From Marinicella rhabdoformis (GTDB taxonomy: Bacteria; Pseudomonadota; Gammaproteobacteria; Xanthomonadales; Marinicellaceae): a DNA stretch of 64,000 nt. Made by a program: the position numbers and the translations under genes. Of the stretch, positions 27,525 through 35,301 are shown piece after piece. The notes under the pieces are model-generated. The model was not told the origin of the DNA, ran no database searches, and saw nothing but the letters and a program-made list of their open reading frames with translations. Every line of letters begins with the position of its first letter. Within the stretch, counting starts at the first letter, position 1. The stretch covers positions 903,914-967,913 of the forward strand of contig NZ_VTFS01000001.1 of NCBI RefSeq assembly GCF_009671245.1, read 5' to 3'.

Positions 27525-28762
27525 GAGGCTTTTCTACGCACCTTATTGGCCATCACACTGCTTTGGCCAGTCAATTTAATGTAACCCACAGCCTGCTCTG
27601 GAGACCAAGAACATGACTGGGCATAAACCGCGTCACTGTCTTGAATTATCCAAGGAGATTGAACAGCTGTGGCGAGTAAATCCCCACCTTGGGTTGTGAT
27701 TTGCACTTCGCCTGTGACGTGAGATTGGCTGCTGGCCAAATAGGCTTCGATGTCATTCTTGTGGGGCTCATAGAAAAAGCCTTGGTACACCAATTCAGCC
27801 CACCTTTCTGACATTTGATGGCGAAATTGATTTTGCAATTTAGAATTCACCACATCTTCTAAGGCTTTGTGTGCCGCCATCAGTGCATCAATGCCAGGAC
27901 ATTCAAACACAATGCGACCTTTGATGCCGATGCTGACATCACCTGTATAGATGTGCCTGCCAACGCCATAAGCGGCAAAGGCCTGGTTCAGTTGTGCCAG
28001 TAAATCTGCCCCCGCCAGTTTTTCACCGTTCAAACTGACTGCCTCGCCTTGCTCAAAGCCTATGCTCATGTTGAGCGGCACATCAGGCCATGCTGCCCTC
28101 GGTTTAACCCAACAGGCACTGCCCTCCTGAGGTGTTTGAAATTGATCGATTTCACTGCCTGATATGGTGACACCCAATAAATTTTCATTGATGGAGTATT
28201 GTTGGTGTTGAGCTGTGGTCTCAAAACCTGCATCAGCCAAAACCTGTAACTCATGGTCTCTGATGTTGCCACTGATGCTGGCTTGTAAATCCCTGATGGG
28301 CGCGTGTATCTGGTAGCTTCCCAGAGAAAGGATGGTTTGGTCAAACCTGAATTGATCGTTACCCATGACAGTACAACCGTGGGCGATATGCTGGGTACCT
28401 ATTTGATCACAATAAGCCAAACACAATTTGACAATAACATAACGGTCTGAACACAACAAAGGGTAATCATCGCGCATTTTGGCCCTGCTCCAAATCAAGG
28501 GAACAACAAATTCCTGCCAAATCTCCTGGCTTGCATCTATGGTTTGGTGACAATCGCTGCCCAACTCTGTGGCACGGTCAGCGATTTCATTGACTAGTCC
28601 ATCACTGAGGCCACCAGAATTAACGAAGACGGTGTGCACTTGATGGCCAGATTGTTTCAATTGGTGCAAACAGAAACTGGTGTCTAGGCCACCAGAGAAT
28701 GCCAAAACGATGGTGTCTTTTTCAATTGAATTGGATTGGCTTGTTTTGTTAGTGGTGTTCAT
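27521..28762 (-). CDS. argG: Argininosuccinate synthase
   Basis: A 413-residue enzyme joining citrulline and aspartate with ATP. The PP-loop VLAFSGGLDTSFCLHQL is at residues 19-35 and the citrulline/aspartate-binding stretch with AHGCTVMGNDQFRFDQ is around residues 123-138 (E. coli-like form with the longer N terminus). It starts one base after the carbamoyltransferase stop and overlaps argE by four bases. Its place is second in the arginine operon. Confidence 0.95.
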   Translation of the reverse strand: MNTTNKTSQSNSIEKDTIVLAFSGGLDTSFCLHQLKQSGHQVHTVFVNSGGLSDGLVNEIADRATELGSDCHQTIDASQEIWQEFVVPLIWSRAKMRDDYPLLCSDRYVIVKLCLAYCDQIGTQHIAHGCTVMGNDQFRFDQTILSLGSYQIHAPIRDLQASISGNIRDHELQVLADAGFETTAQHQQYSINENLLGVTISGSEIDQFQTPQEGSACWVKPRAAWPDVPLNMSIGFEQGEAVSLNGEKLAGADLLAQLNQAFAAYGVGRHIYTGDVSIGIKGRIVFECPGIDALMAAHKALEDVVNSKLQNQFRHQMSERWAELVYQGFFYEPHKNDIEAYLASSQSHVTGEVQITTQGGDLLATAVQSPWIIQDSDAVYAQSCSWSPEQAVGYIKLTGQSSVMANKVRRKAS

Positions 28763-28763
28763 C

Positions 28764-29783
28764 TTATTTCTCTGTATTCAAAGGTTGGTTCATTAAATTG
28801 AGCATCATGGCTTTTTGCACGTGCAAACGGTTTTCGGCTTCTTCAATGGCGACACAACAATCTGCATCCATCACTTCATCGGTGGCTTTAACATTTCGCC
28901 TCAAAGGCAAACAATGTGAAAATTTGGCGCCATTGGTTATTGCCATTTTTTCACCATCAACAATAAAATGTTTGTATTGAGTACGCACTTTGGCTTCGGC
29001 TTCTGGCTGGCCATAAAAGGGCAATGCTCCCCAGCTTTTGGCATAAACAAAATCAGCATCTTGGTAGGCAGTCTTGATGTCATGGGTGATGTTGAATTGG
29101 CTTCCGTGTTGCTGACAATATTGTTTGGCCAACTCGATGTAAGCTTGATCCAAAATATAATCCGGGCTGGGACACAACAAGGTCACATCCATACCAAACT
29201 TGCTGCTGATGAGTAATGCCGAATTGGCCACAGCGGTATTCAATGGTTTGGGGTGATAGGTCCAAGTCAGAACAAACTTTTTTCTTTTGACCACTTTGAG
29301 GTGATTTTTGATCGTCATCATCATTGCCAACTCTTGGCAAGGATGAATAATGGTTTCCATGTTGATCACCGGCACTGTGGCATGGGCTGCCAAGCCTTTG
29401 ATTTTGTGATCGAGCTTATCGACTTGCCAATTTTTGAACTCAGGAAAAGCCCTGATGGCGATCATGTCGACATAGGATGACAGTACTTTTGCCACTTCTT
29501 TGATGTGCTCTTCTGCATGGCCGTCCATGATTTGACCCGGCTCAAACTCAATGCCCCAAGCATCTTGACCCGGCTGTAACACGATGGCTGTGCCGCCCAA
29601 TTGACTCATTCCTAATTCAAAAGATGTTCGTGTGCGCAATGAGGGGTTCAAAAACAACAGCGCAATCGACTTGCCATTGAGGTGATTGTGTAACGGCTGT
29701 TGTTTCAGTTGGACGGCGTCTTCAAGAATCCTGTTGAGAGACTCTTGACTCCAGTCGGCGGTGCTTAAAAAGTGCTTTATCAT
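28764..29783 (-). CDS. argF': N-acetylornithine carbamoyltransferase
   Basis: A 339-residue transcarbamylase converting N-acetylornithine and carbamoyl phosphate to N-acetylcitrulline. LNPSLRTRTSFE (residues 45-56) is the carbamoyl-phosphate loop in the acetylornithine-type form; ordinary ornithine enzymes read STRTR. HCLPLRRNVKATDEVMD is the C-terminal substrate-binding block as in the Xanthomonas enzyme. Glu92 is present, the position that in the characterised family favours acetyl over succinyl substrates. It is the first structural gene of the operon and is preceded by the leader peptide and terminator at 29819-29981. Confidence 0.93.
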   Translation of the reverse strand: MIKHFLSTADWSQESLNRILEDAVQLKQQPLHNHLNGKSIALLFLNPSLRTRTSFELGMSQLGGTAIVLQPGQDAWGIEFEPGQIMDGHAEEHIKEVAKVLSSYVDMIAIRAFPEFKNWQVDKLDHKIKGLAAHATVPVINMETIIHPCQELAMMMTIKNHLKVVKRKKFVLTWTYHPKPLNTAVANSALLISSKFGMDVTLLCPSPDYILDQAYIELAKQYCQQHGSQFNITHDIKTAYQDADFVYAKSWGALPFYGQPEAEAKVRTQYKHFIVDGEKMAITNGAKFSHCLPLRRNVKATDEVMDADCCVAIEEAENRLHVQKAMMLNLMNQPLNTEK

Positions 29784-29818
29784 GTTTCAATCTCAATAAA
29801 GCCATTAAGCCGGGTATA

Positions 29819-29846
29819 AAAAACCCAGCTCTTTGGCTGGGTTTTT
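29819..29846 (-). terminator. Attenuator terminator upstream of the arginine operon
   Basis: A perfect 11-bp stem, AAAAACCCAGC (29819-29829) and GCTGGGTTTTT (29836-29846), with a 6-nt loop; on the minus strand it ends in a run of T. It sits 35 bp before the first arg gene and 30 bp after the stop of the leader peptide, within the same transcript, so it should end transcription before the operon unless it is disrupted. Confidence 0.9.
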
Positions 29847-29887
29847 AGAATTAAATGTTGTTATTTATTCATGTGCCTAACCAAAGA
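29824..29887 (-). promoter_or_regulatory. Predicted antiterminator pairing of the arg attenuator
   Basis: RNA segment UCUUUGGUUAGG (29887-29876, last codons and stop of the leader gene) can pair with CCCAGCCAAAGA (29841-29830), which is the 5' arm plus loop of the terminator: 11 of 12 positions, one of them G-U. The two structures exclude each other. A further upstream segment AACCAAA (29975-29969, leader codons 3-5) can pair with UUUGGUU, giving a possible protector. Pairings were found by eye. Confidence 0.7.
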
Positions 29888-29981
29888 TCCGATGTCTATT
29901 CACGGGGCGGCGGCGAACCACAACATTGATGTTCAATGTTGTTACAACAGGTGTATTCATGCTGTATTTTTGGTTCTTCAT
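29877..29981 (-). CDS. argL: Arginine-rich leader peptide of the arg operon (34 residues)
   Basis: This 34-codon frame begins MKNQKYSMNTPVVTTL and ends with VVVRRRPVNRHRIFG before TAG. Five of its last twelve residues are Arg, three of them consecutive (CGC CGC CGC, then AGA and CGG). It lies between a sigma70-type promoter and a perfect terminator in front of the arginine operon, which is the arrangement of his, trp or leu leader peptides. Ribosome stalling at the Arg codons would leave the antiterminator segment free; completion would cover it and allow termination. No strong Shine-Dalgarno is seen; an internal ATG at codon 8 is an alternative start. The symbol is by analogy. Confidence 0.75.
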   Translation of the reverse strand: MKNQKYSMNTPVVTTLNINVVVRRRPVNRHRIFG

Positions 29982-30020
29982 GTTAATAAATATTTTGTCA
30001 TTGGCTTGGTAATTGAGCCC

Positions 30021-30049
30021 ATACTAGGCAGGCTAAACAATAAAAACAA
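30021..30049 (-). promoter_or_regulatory. Predicted sigma70 promoter of the arginine leader and operon
   Basis: On the minus strand TTGTTT (-35, 30044-30049) is followed after 17 bp by TAGTAT (-10, 30021-30026). The start point would be near 30014, about 33 nt before the leader peptide ATG. No ArgR-type box was recognised by eye. Confidence 0.55.
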
Positions 30050-30090
30050 GTAAAATATTTGTATTATGCACTTTTGATATAAACTGGAAT

Positions 30091-30120
30091 AAAAAAAGCC
30101 CCAGCTATGCTGAGGCTTTT
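30091..30120 (-). terminator. Intrinsic terminator of ppa
   Basis: On the minus strand AAAGCCTCAGC and GCTGGGGCTTT form an 11-bp stem with one G-T pair and a 3-nt loop, followed by a run of T. It lies 23 bp after the ppa stop codon and separates ppa from the arg promoter. Confidence 0.85.
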
Positions 30121-30143
30121 GTAAATACAGAATGTATTTTCAA

Positions 30144-30692
30144 TCAGAAGTTGGGTTTGTCTTCTGAGTTTTCAAAGTTTTTGATTGAATCCAGGATTTC
30201 TTTCTTGGCTTCTTCAACACCACCCCAACCTTCGATTTTAACCCATTTGCCTTTTTCTAAATCTTTGTAGTGCTCAAAGAAATGGCCAATGGTGTCCAAA
30301 GTCACAGGGTTGATGTCACGAACGTCGCTGACGTTGCGGTAAAGTTCACTCACTTTGCTTACTGGTACGGCAATGATTTTTGCATCTTCACCACTTTCAT
30401 CGGTCATTTTCAAAACGCCAACTGGGCGACATTTGATAACAGAACCGGGTAACAATGGTGTTGGCATAACCACCAAAACGTCAACAGGGTCACCGTCACC
30501 ACACAAAGTGTGAGGAACGAAACCGTAGTTACATGGGTAGCGCATCGCTGTGTTTAAAACACGATCAACCATGATCATGCCTGAATCTTTGTCCACTTCA
30601 TATTTGATGGCTTCGCCATTGCGTGGAATTTCGATCACTACATTGATGTCATTTGGGACGTCTGAGCCCACTGGAACTTGTTTGATTGACAT
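30144..30692 (-). CDS. ppa: Inorganic pyrophosphatase
   Basis: A 182-residue family I soluble pyrophosphatase, which hydrolyses PPi to drive biosynthesis. DGDPVDVLV near residues 66-74 is the metal-binding signature (three catalytic Asp), preceded by [12 protein letters not shown]. It is a single-gene unit with its own promoter-like -10 in the loop of the upstream terminator hairpin, and a terminator after its stop. Confidence 0.96.
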   Translation of the reverse strand: MSIKQVPVGSDVPNDINVVIEIPRNGEAIKYEVDKDSGMIMVDRVLNTAMRYPCNYGFVPHTLCGDGDPVDVLVVMPTPLLPGSVIKCRPVGVLKMTDESGEDAKIIAVPVSKVSELYRNVSDVRDINPVTLDTIGHFFEHYKDLEKGKWVKIEGWGGVEEAKKEILDSIKNFENSEDKPNF

Positions 30693-30712
30693 GTTATTTG
30701 CCTTGCTGTGTT

Positions 30713-30741
30713 AAAAAGCGGCGTATTATAACGGCCGCTTT
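30713..30741 (-). terminator. Terminator of the deo operon, with the ppa -10 box in its loop
   Basis: AAAGCGGC (30715-30722) and GCCGCTTT (30734-30741) form a perfect 8-bp stem with an 11-nt loop. On the minus strand it is followed by TTTTT. The loop contains TATAAT on the minus strand (30725-30730), at the right distance to initiate ppa transcription near 30718; no convincing -35 is visible. Confidence 0.75.
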
Positions 30742-30788
30742 GAATTGTTGCATGATTTTGAGCTAAAAAATGTGCTTTGAGGTGAAAA

Positions 30789-32102
30789 TCACACAGTTTT
30801 TATAATCGCCTGAGGTGTTTTCACCTGTTCTGCACTGATTTTGATGCTATTTTTTATGGTTTTAACTGCTGCTTTTAAGCTGTCTTCATCATTGGCATAA
30901 ACTGTGGCCAATGGTGTGTTCGAGTCAATGACGTCGCCTATTTTACAAAAATCTGCATAACCGACACTGTGGTCAATGACATCACTTGCCACTTTTCGGC
31001 CGCCACCTAATTGGATTATTGAAAGGCCTATATCGCGGCTGTTCATGGATTGAACATAGCCTGCCGTATCTGCAAAAACAGCTTGCTTCAACGGTGCATG
31101 TTTCATGTATTTATCCGGATTATCCATCAAATCATTCGGCCCACCCAAAGCACTGACCATTTGTGCGAATTTTTCAGCGGCAGCTCCATTGGCCAATACC
31201 TGCTCTATTTTTTGTGCTGCTTCTTTATGGTTGTCAGCCAGCTTACCCAAGCACAACAGTTCAGAACACAAACTCACCACCACATCGTGCATCAAAGGTT
31301 CCTTTAAATGATCGCCTTTCAAATATTCAATCGACTCAATAACCTCAGTCACATGTCCAGCCGCATGCCCTATCACTTGATTCATGTCAGTGATGATCGC
31401 CGATGTCGGAATCGGTGACACAGCAACAATACTTTCAGCAATGCCTTCGGCCATCTCCATGTTGTCAGCGAACGCGCCATTTCCAAACTTGATGTCCATT
31501 ACCAAGCCCTCTAAACCAGCGGCCAACTTTTTAGACAAGATAGATGCCGTAATCAAAGGAATGGATTCAACTGTCGCCGTGATGTCACGCGTGGCATAGA
31601 CACGGCGGTCAGCGGGTGCAATGTCTGGTGTTTGTCCAATGATGGCACAGCCCACTTGTTTGGTGACTTTTTGAAAGGTGGCAAAATCTGGTGTGGCGTT
31701 ATAACCTGGAATGGTTTCAAATTTATCAAACGTTCCACCTGTATGTCCCAAACCCCGTCCGGAGATCATCGGTACATAGCCACCACATGCGGCAATAATC
31801 GGCCCCAACATCAATGAAATTTTATCACCCACACCACCGGTAGAATGTTTGTCTAAAACCGGCCCATTCAAATCCATTTTTGACCAATCGAGCACTTTCC
31901 CTGAAGTTTTCATGGCCATGGTTAATGCGGTGGTTTCATCACGGCTCATTCCACGAAAAAATGTGGCCATAGCCAAGGCACCAATTTGTCCTTCACTGAT
32001 GTACCCTTCTGTGATGCCTTGAACAAAAAAATCGATTTCTTGTTTACTGAGTTCGGCACCATCGCGTTTGTGTCGTATGATTTCTTGAGGCAAATAATTC
32101 AT
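30789..32102 (-). CDS. deoA: Thymidine phosphorylase
   Basis: A 437-residue enzyme converting thymidine and phosphate to thymine and deoxyribose 1-phosphate. KHSTGGVGDKISL near residues 84-96 is the phosphate-binding signature, and the Gly-rich SGRGLGHTGGT follows. Length and start match the E. coli enzyme. It overlaps the purine nucleoside phosphorylase gene by four bases and is the last gene of a deoC-aldehyde dehydrogenase-punA-deoA operon. Confidence 0.96.
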   Translation of the reverse strand: MNYLPQEIIRHKRDGAELSKQEIDFFVQGITEGYISEGQIGALAMATFFRGMSRDETTALTMAMKTSGKVLDWSKMDLNGPVLDKHSTGGVGDKISLMLGPIIAACGGYVPMISGRGLGHTGGTFDKFETIPGYNATPDFATFQKVTKQVGCAIIGQTPDIAPADRRVYATRDITATVESIPLITASILSKKLAAGLEGLVMDIKFGNGAFADNMEMAEGIAESIVAVSPIPTSAIITDMNQVIGHAAGHVTEVIESIEYLKGDHLKEPLMHDVVVSLCSELLCLGKLADNHKEAAQKIEQVLANGAAAEKFAQMVSALGGPNDLMDNPDKYMKHAPLKQAVFADTAGYVQSMNSRDIGLSIIQLGGGRKVASDVIDHSVGYADFCKIGDVIDSNTPLATVYANDEDSLKAAVKTIKNSIKISAEQVKTPQAIIKTV

Positions 32103-32923
32103 GTATTTAAATATCCTAATAGTCCATTGATTAATGTGCGGACATCTGCCGCTGTTTTGGGCGCATAACTCAAAGTTTGGTCATGGCTTAATCGTGCATC
32201 ATCCATGCCTGCACCATAATTGGTAATCACCGATAAAGCAGCAACCTTGATGCCAAAATACCGGGCCAAAATGGTTTCCGGTACTGTTGACATACCGACG
32301 GCATCTGCACCCATCATTCTGATGGCTTTGATTTCTGCAGGTGTTTCAAATTGAGGCCCAGCCATCCATGCATAAACTCCTTGTGCCAATTGAATACCCG
32401 CACCTGCCGCAGTCTGTTTGATTTGGTCGGAGATGCCCTTGTCATAGGCTTCACTCATGCTGACAAAACGGCGGTTATCTTTGAGGCCAAATAAAGGAGA
32501 CTGGCCCGTAAAATTGATGTAATCCTTAATCAACATCACAGAACCTGGGGCTGAATTCAACAAAGAGCCTGCGGCATTGGTCAAAACCAAAACTTTGACA
32601 CCCAAACTGTTCAAAACTGAAATCATCGGCAGCATGGCACTGGCATCACCTTGCTCATAATAATGTATGCGTCCACTCAATACATAAATTGCTTTTCCAT
32701 TCATCATAGCCAAAATCAATGAACCAGAATGCCCTGAGACACCTGTGCTTGGAAAACCAGGAATGTCTGCATAAGGAATTTCTGCAATCACTTCAACACC
32801 ATCTGTCACTGCGTCTAAGCCTGAACCCAAAATCAACGCCAAGGCCGCATCAAAACCCTTTGCCCTGCTGCGAATCGCAGCTACCGCAGCCTGGGCGGAT
32901 GCTGTGTTGTCGTTATTCTCCAT
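32099..32923 (-). CDS. punA: Purine nucleoside phosphorylase (PNP-I, trimeric type)
   Basis: A 274-residue phosphorylase cleaving inosine/guanosine-type (deoxy)nucleosides. LILGSGLDAVTD near residue 32 binds phosphate, GRIHYYEQGD near residue 86 contains the conserved His, and AGPQFETPAEI near residue 188 contributes the ribose/base site. It belongs to the XapA/PunA group rather than the DeoD hexameric group. It overlaps the aldehyde dehydrogenase end by 11 bases and deoA by four, so it is cotranscribed with them. Confidence 0.92.
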   Translation of the reverse strand: MENNDNTASAQAAVAAIRSRAKGFDAALALILGSGLDAVTDGVEVIAEIPYADIPGFPSTGVSGHSGSLILAMMNGKAIYVLSGRIHYYEQGDASAMLPMISVLNSLGVKVLVLTNAAGSLLNSAPGSVMLIKDYINFTGQSPLFGLKDNRRFVSMSEAYDKGISDQIKQTAAGAGIQLAQGVYAWMAGPQFETPAEIKAIRMMGADAVGMSTVPETILARYFGIKVAALSVITNYGAGMDDARLSHDQTLSYAPKTAADVRTLINGLLGYLNT

Positions 32924-35288
32924 AAGGTGTCCATATATTTTTTACTTGTGTGGCCTGTCTCAAATACAACTGGCCTTGGGCCTGTTTCGAGTCGCTCCAG
33001 TTAATACCATTAAGTGCCCAAGTTCGTTTTAAATTTCCCGCAGAAGCCCGTTCAATCAAAGCGGCTTCCTCATCGTCAACCGCATCACTGGCAAACCAAA
33101 TCGCATCCACATTCATGTGACCTGCCAAAGGCAATGACAAGTCCGCTCGCAAACCACTGATGATGTTAACAGTCCCTGCAGGCACATCAGAAGTGTTGAG
33201 CACTTGATAAAAATCCAGCGCCGACAATGGAAAAGCTTCTGATGCGGTCATCACCACACGGTTACCCATCGCCAAAGCCGGTGCCATCAATGAAACAAAA
33301 CTCAATAAGGGCGACTCTTCTGGACATTGGATGCCCAGCACACCAATCGGTTCGTGCATCGCCATGGCGACGCCGCGCATCGGCACCGAATGAACCTGCC
33401 CATCATATTTATCACACCAAGCGGCGTAGTAATTCAGTGTTTGAATGGCGGCTGCCACTTCTTGCTCGGCCTGTTTTTTGTTTTGACCACTTGACTGTAG
33501 TCTGTCGGCAAACTCACTGGCTCGATAAGACAAATTTTCAGCCATAAAGTACATCACTTGCTGCCTTTGGAAGGCCGTCATTTGTGTCCATTTCTTGCTG
33601 GTCGCTGCGGCTTCCACCGCATTTCTGATGTCCTTTCTGCTGCCCAATGGGACCTGTGCCATGCATTGCTCATTGCCATCCAGCACATCATAGGAATAGC
33701 CACTGTCTGGACGCGTTTGCTTGCCACCGATAAACATTTTGGCGGTTTTATCCATGCTTGATACATTGTTTTTTTCTTGTTTTTTTGATGCTTTGGCAGC
33801 GGGTTTTTTATTAACAGTTTTGGCCTTACTTGGCTTGTGCTGCAAATATTCAAACATGCCTTCTTTACCACCTTCTCGACCAAAACCTGACTCTTTAACG
33901 CCACCAAATCCAGCGGCGGCATCAAATTGATTGGTACAATTAATCCACACCACACCGGCTTGAATCAGAGGTGCCAAATGCATGGCCATGTTGATGTTTT
34001 CGCTCCACACACTGGCTGCCAAACCATACCTGGAGTTGTTGGCCAAAGCCACCGCTTCATCGGGTGTTCTGAACGTCATTGAAACCAATACGGGCCCAAA
34101 GATTTCATCTTGAACCACCTGGTCCGAAGGTGAAACATCAGTCAACAGTGTGGGCGGATAAAAGCAACCTGATTCTGGCAAGTTGGTTGTCGATTGGTGC
34201 AAACAGGCACCTGATTGAACGCCAGCATCAACCAATGCACTGATTTTTTCTTGTTGTCGAGGGTCAATTATGGCCCCCATGTCTATGGACTTATCCAATG
34301 GGTCTCCGACGCGCAACTTGTGCATCCGTTGAATTAACTTCTTCTGGAATCGCTCGGCCACAGCTTCTTGCACCAGTAATCGAGAGCCTGCACAGCAGAC
34401 TTGCCCTTGGTTAAACCAAATCGCATCAACCACACCTTCAACAGCAGCATCCAAATCGGCATCGGCACAGACTATAAAGGCAGATTTTCCACCCAACTCC
34501 AAAGACAGTTTCTTACCCGAGCCTGCTGTCGCCTCTCTGATCCAACGACCCACAGCAGTCGAACCGGTGAAGGCAATTTTTTTAATCTCTGGGTGGTTAA
34601 CGATGTGTTTACCCGTCTCACCATCACCGGTCACCACATTCAATACACCCGCTGGCAAACCCGCTTTTTCACACAAGGATGCGAACAACAAGGCAGTCAG
34701 CGAAGTGAATTCGGCAGGTTTTAAAACCACGGTATTACCCGCGGCCAATGCCGGTGCCACTTTCCAAGCCAACATCAACAGTGGGAAATTCCATGGGATA
34801 ATCTGTCCGACCACACCCAAGGCTTCTTGGTCTGGAAACTCAGTCTCCATTAATTCAGCCCAACCGGCATGGTGGTAAAAATGACGCACTGCCAGTGGCA
34901 CATCTATGTCTCGGCTTTCTCGAATCGGCTTACCGTTGTCTAATGTTTCTAACACCGCAAACAGCCGCGCATTTTTTTGAATCATGCGGGCCAAGGCATA
35001 CAGGTGTTGACCGCGCTCATGCCCTGACAAGGCCTGCCAAGCCACTTGGGCTTTGGCTGCCGCTTTGACCGCTTGGTTGACTGTTTTTTCATCCCCTTGT
35101 GCCACTTTGGCCAACAAATCGCCTGTGGCGGGATTGTTGCTATTGATATGGTTTTTAGCTTGATACCATTCACCATTGATGTGGTGATTAAAGGTGTTTT
35201 TATGTTGAGCCAACCATGTCAATGCGGCTTCTTTGCTTTCTGGCGCTGTGCCGTAATCCATGTTGTTCATAATGTCTTTGATGTTCAT
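32913..35288 (-). CDS. Two-domain aldehyde dehydrogenase, ALDH16-like
   Basis: A 791-residue protein with two aldehyde-dehydrogenase domains. The first (about 20-500) is complete: PWNFPLLMLAWKVAPALAAG, the catalytic Glu in LELGGKSAF and the catalytic Cys in NQGQVCCAGSR near residue 300. After a Lys/Ala-rich linker a second domain starts near residue 515 (KMFIGGKQTRPDSG) and covers only the N-terminal part; it lacks the Glu and Cys motifs. This is the architecture of ALDH16, whose second domain is a pseudoenzyme. Between deoC and punA its likely job is to oxidise acetaldehyde released by deoxyribose-phosphate aldolase. The frame runs 36 codons further upstream, but the ATG at 35288 has AAGGAA before it and clears the deoC stop. 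Confidence 0.88.
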   Translation of the reverse strand: MNIKDIMNNMDYGTAPESKEAALTWLAQHKNTFNHHINGEWYQAKNHINSNNPATGDLLAKVAQGDEKTVNQAVKAAAKAQVAWQALSGHERGQHLYALARMIQKNARLFAVLETLDNGKPIRESRDIDVPLAVRHFYHHAGWAELMETEFPDQEALGVVGQIIPWNFPLLMLAWKVAPALAAGNTVVLKPAEFTSLTALLFASLCEKAGLPAGVLNVVTGDGETGKHIVNHPEIKKIAFTGSTAVGRWIREATAGSGKKLSLELGGKSAFIVCADADLDAAVEGVVDAIWFNQGQVCCAGSRLLVQEAVAERFQKKLIQRMHKLRVGDPLDKSIDMGAIIDPRQQEKISALVDAGVQSGACLHQSTTNLPESGCFYPPTLLTDVSPSDQVVQDEIFGPVLVSMTFRTPDEAVALANNSRYGLAASVWSENINMAMHLAPLIQAGVVWINCTNQFDAAAGFGGVKESGFGREGGKEGMFEYLQHKPSKAKTVNKKPAAKASKKQEKNNVSSMDKTAKMFIGGKQTRPDSGYSYDVLDGNEQCMAQVPLGSRKDIRNAVEAAATSKKWTQMTAFQRQQVMYFMAENLSYRASEFADRLQSSGQNKKQAEQEVAAAIQTLNYYAAWCDKYDGQVHSVPMRGVAMAMHEPIGVLGIQCPEESPLLSFVSLMAPALAMGNRVVMTASEAFPLSALDFYQVLNTSDVPAGTVNIISGLRADLSLPLAGHMNVDAIWFASDAVDDEEAALIERASAGNLKRTWALNGINWSDSKQAQGQLYLRQATQVKNIWTPYGE

Positions 35289-35301
35289 ATTGCTGCGTTC
35301 C

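Noticed and set aside
29871-30053. Plus-strand open frame of 60 codons in the gap between argF' and ppa
   Set aside because: It runs antisense over the leader peptide and promoter of the arginine operon, has no ribosome-binding site and no recognisable product; the minus-strand leader explains the region better.
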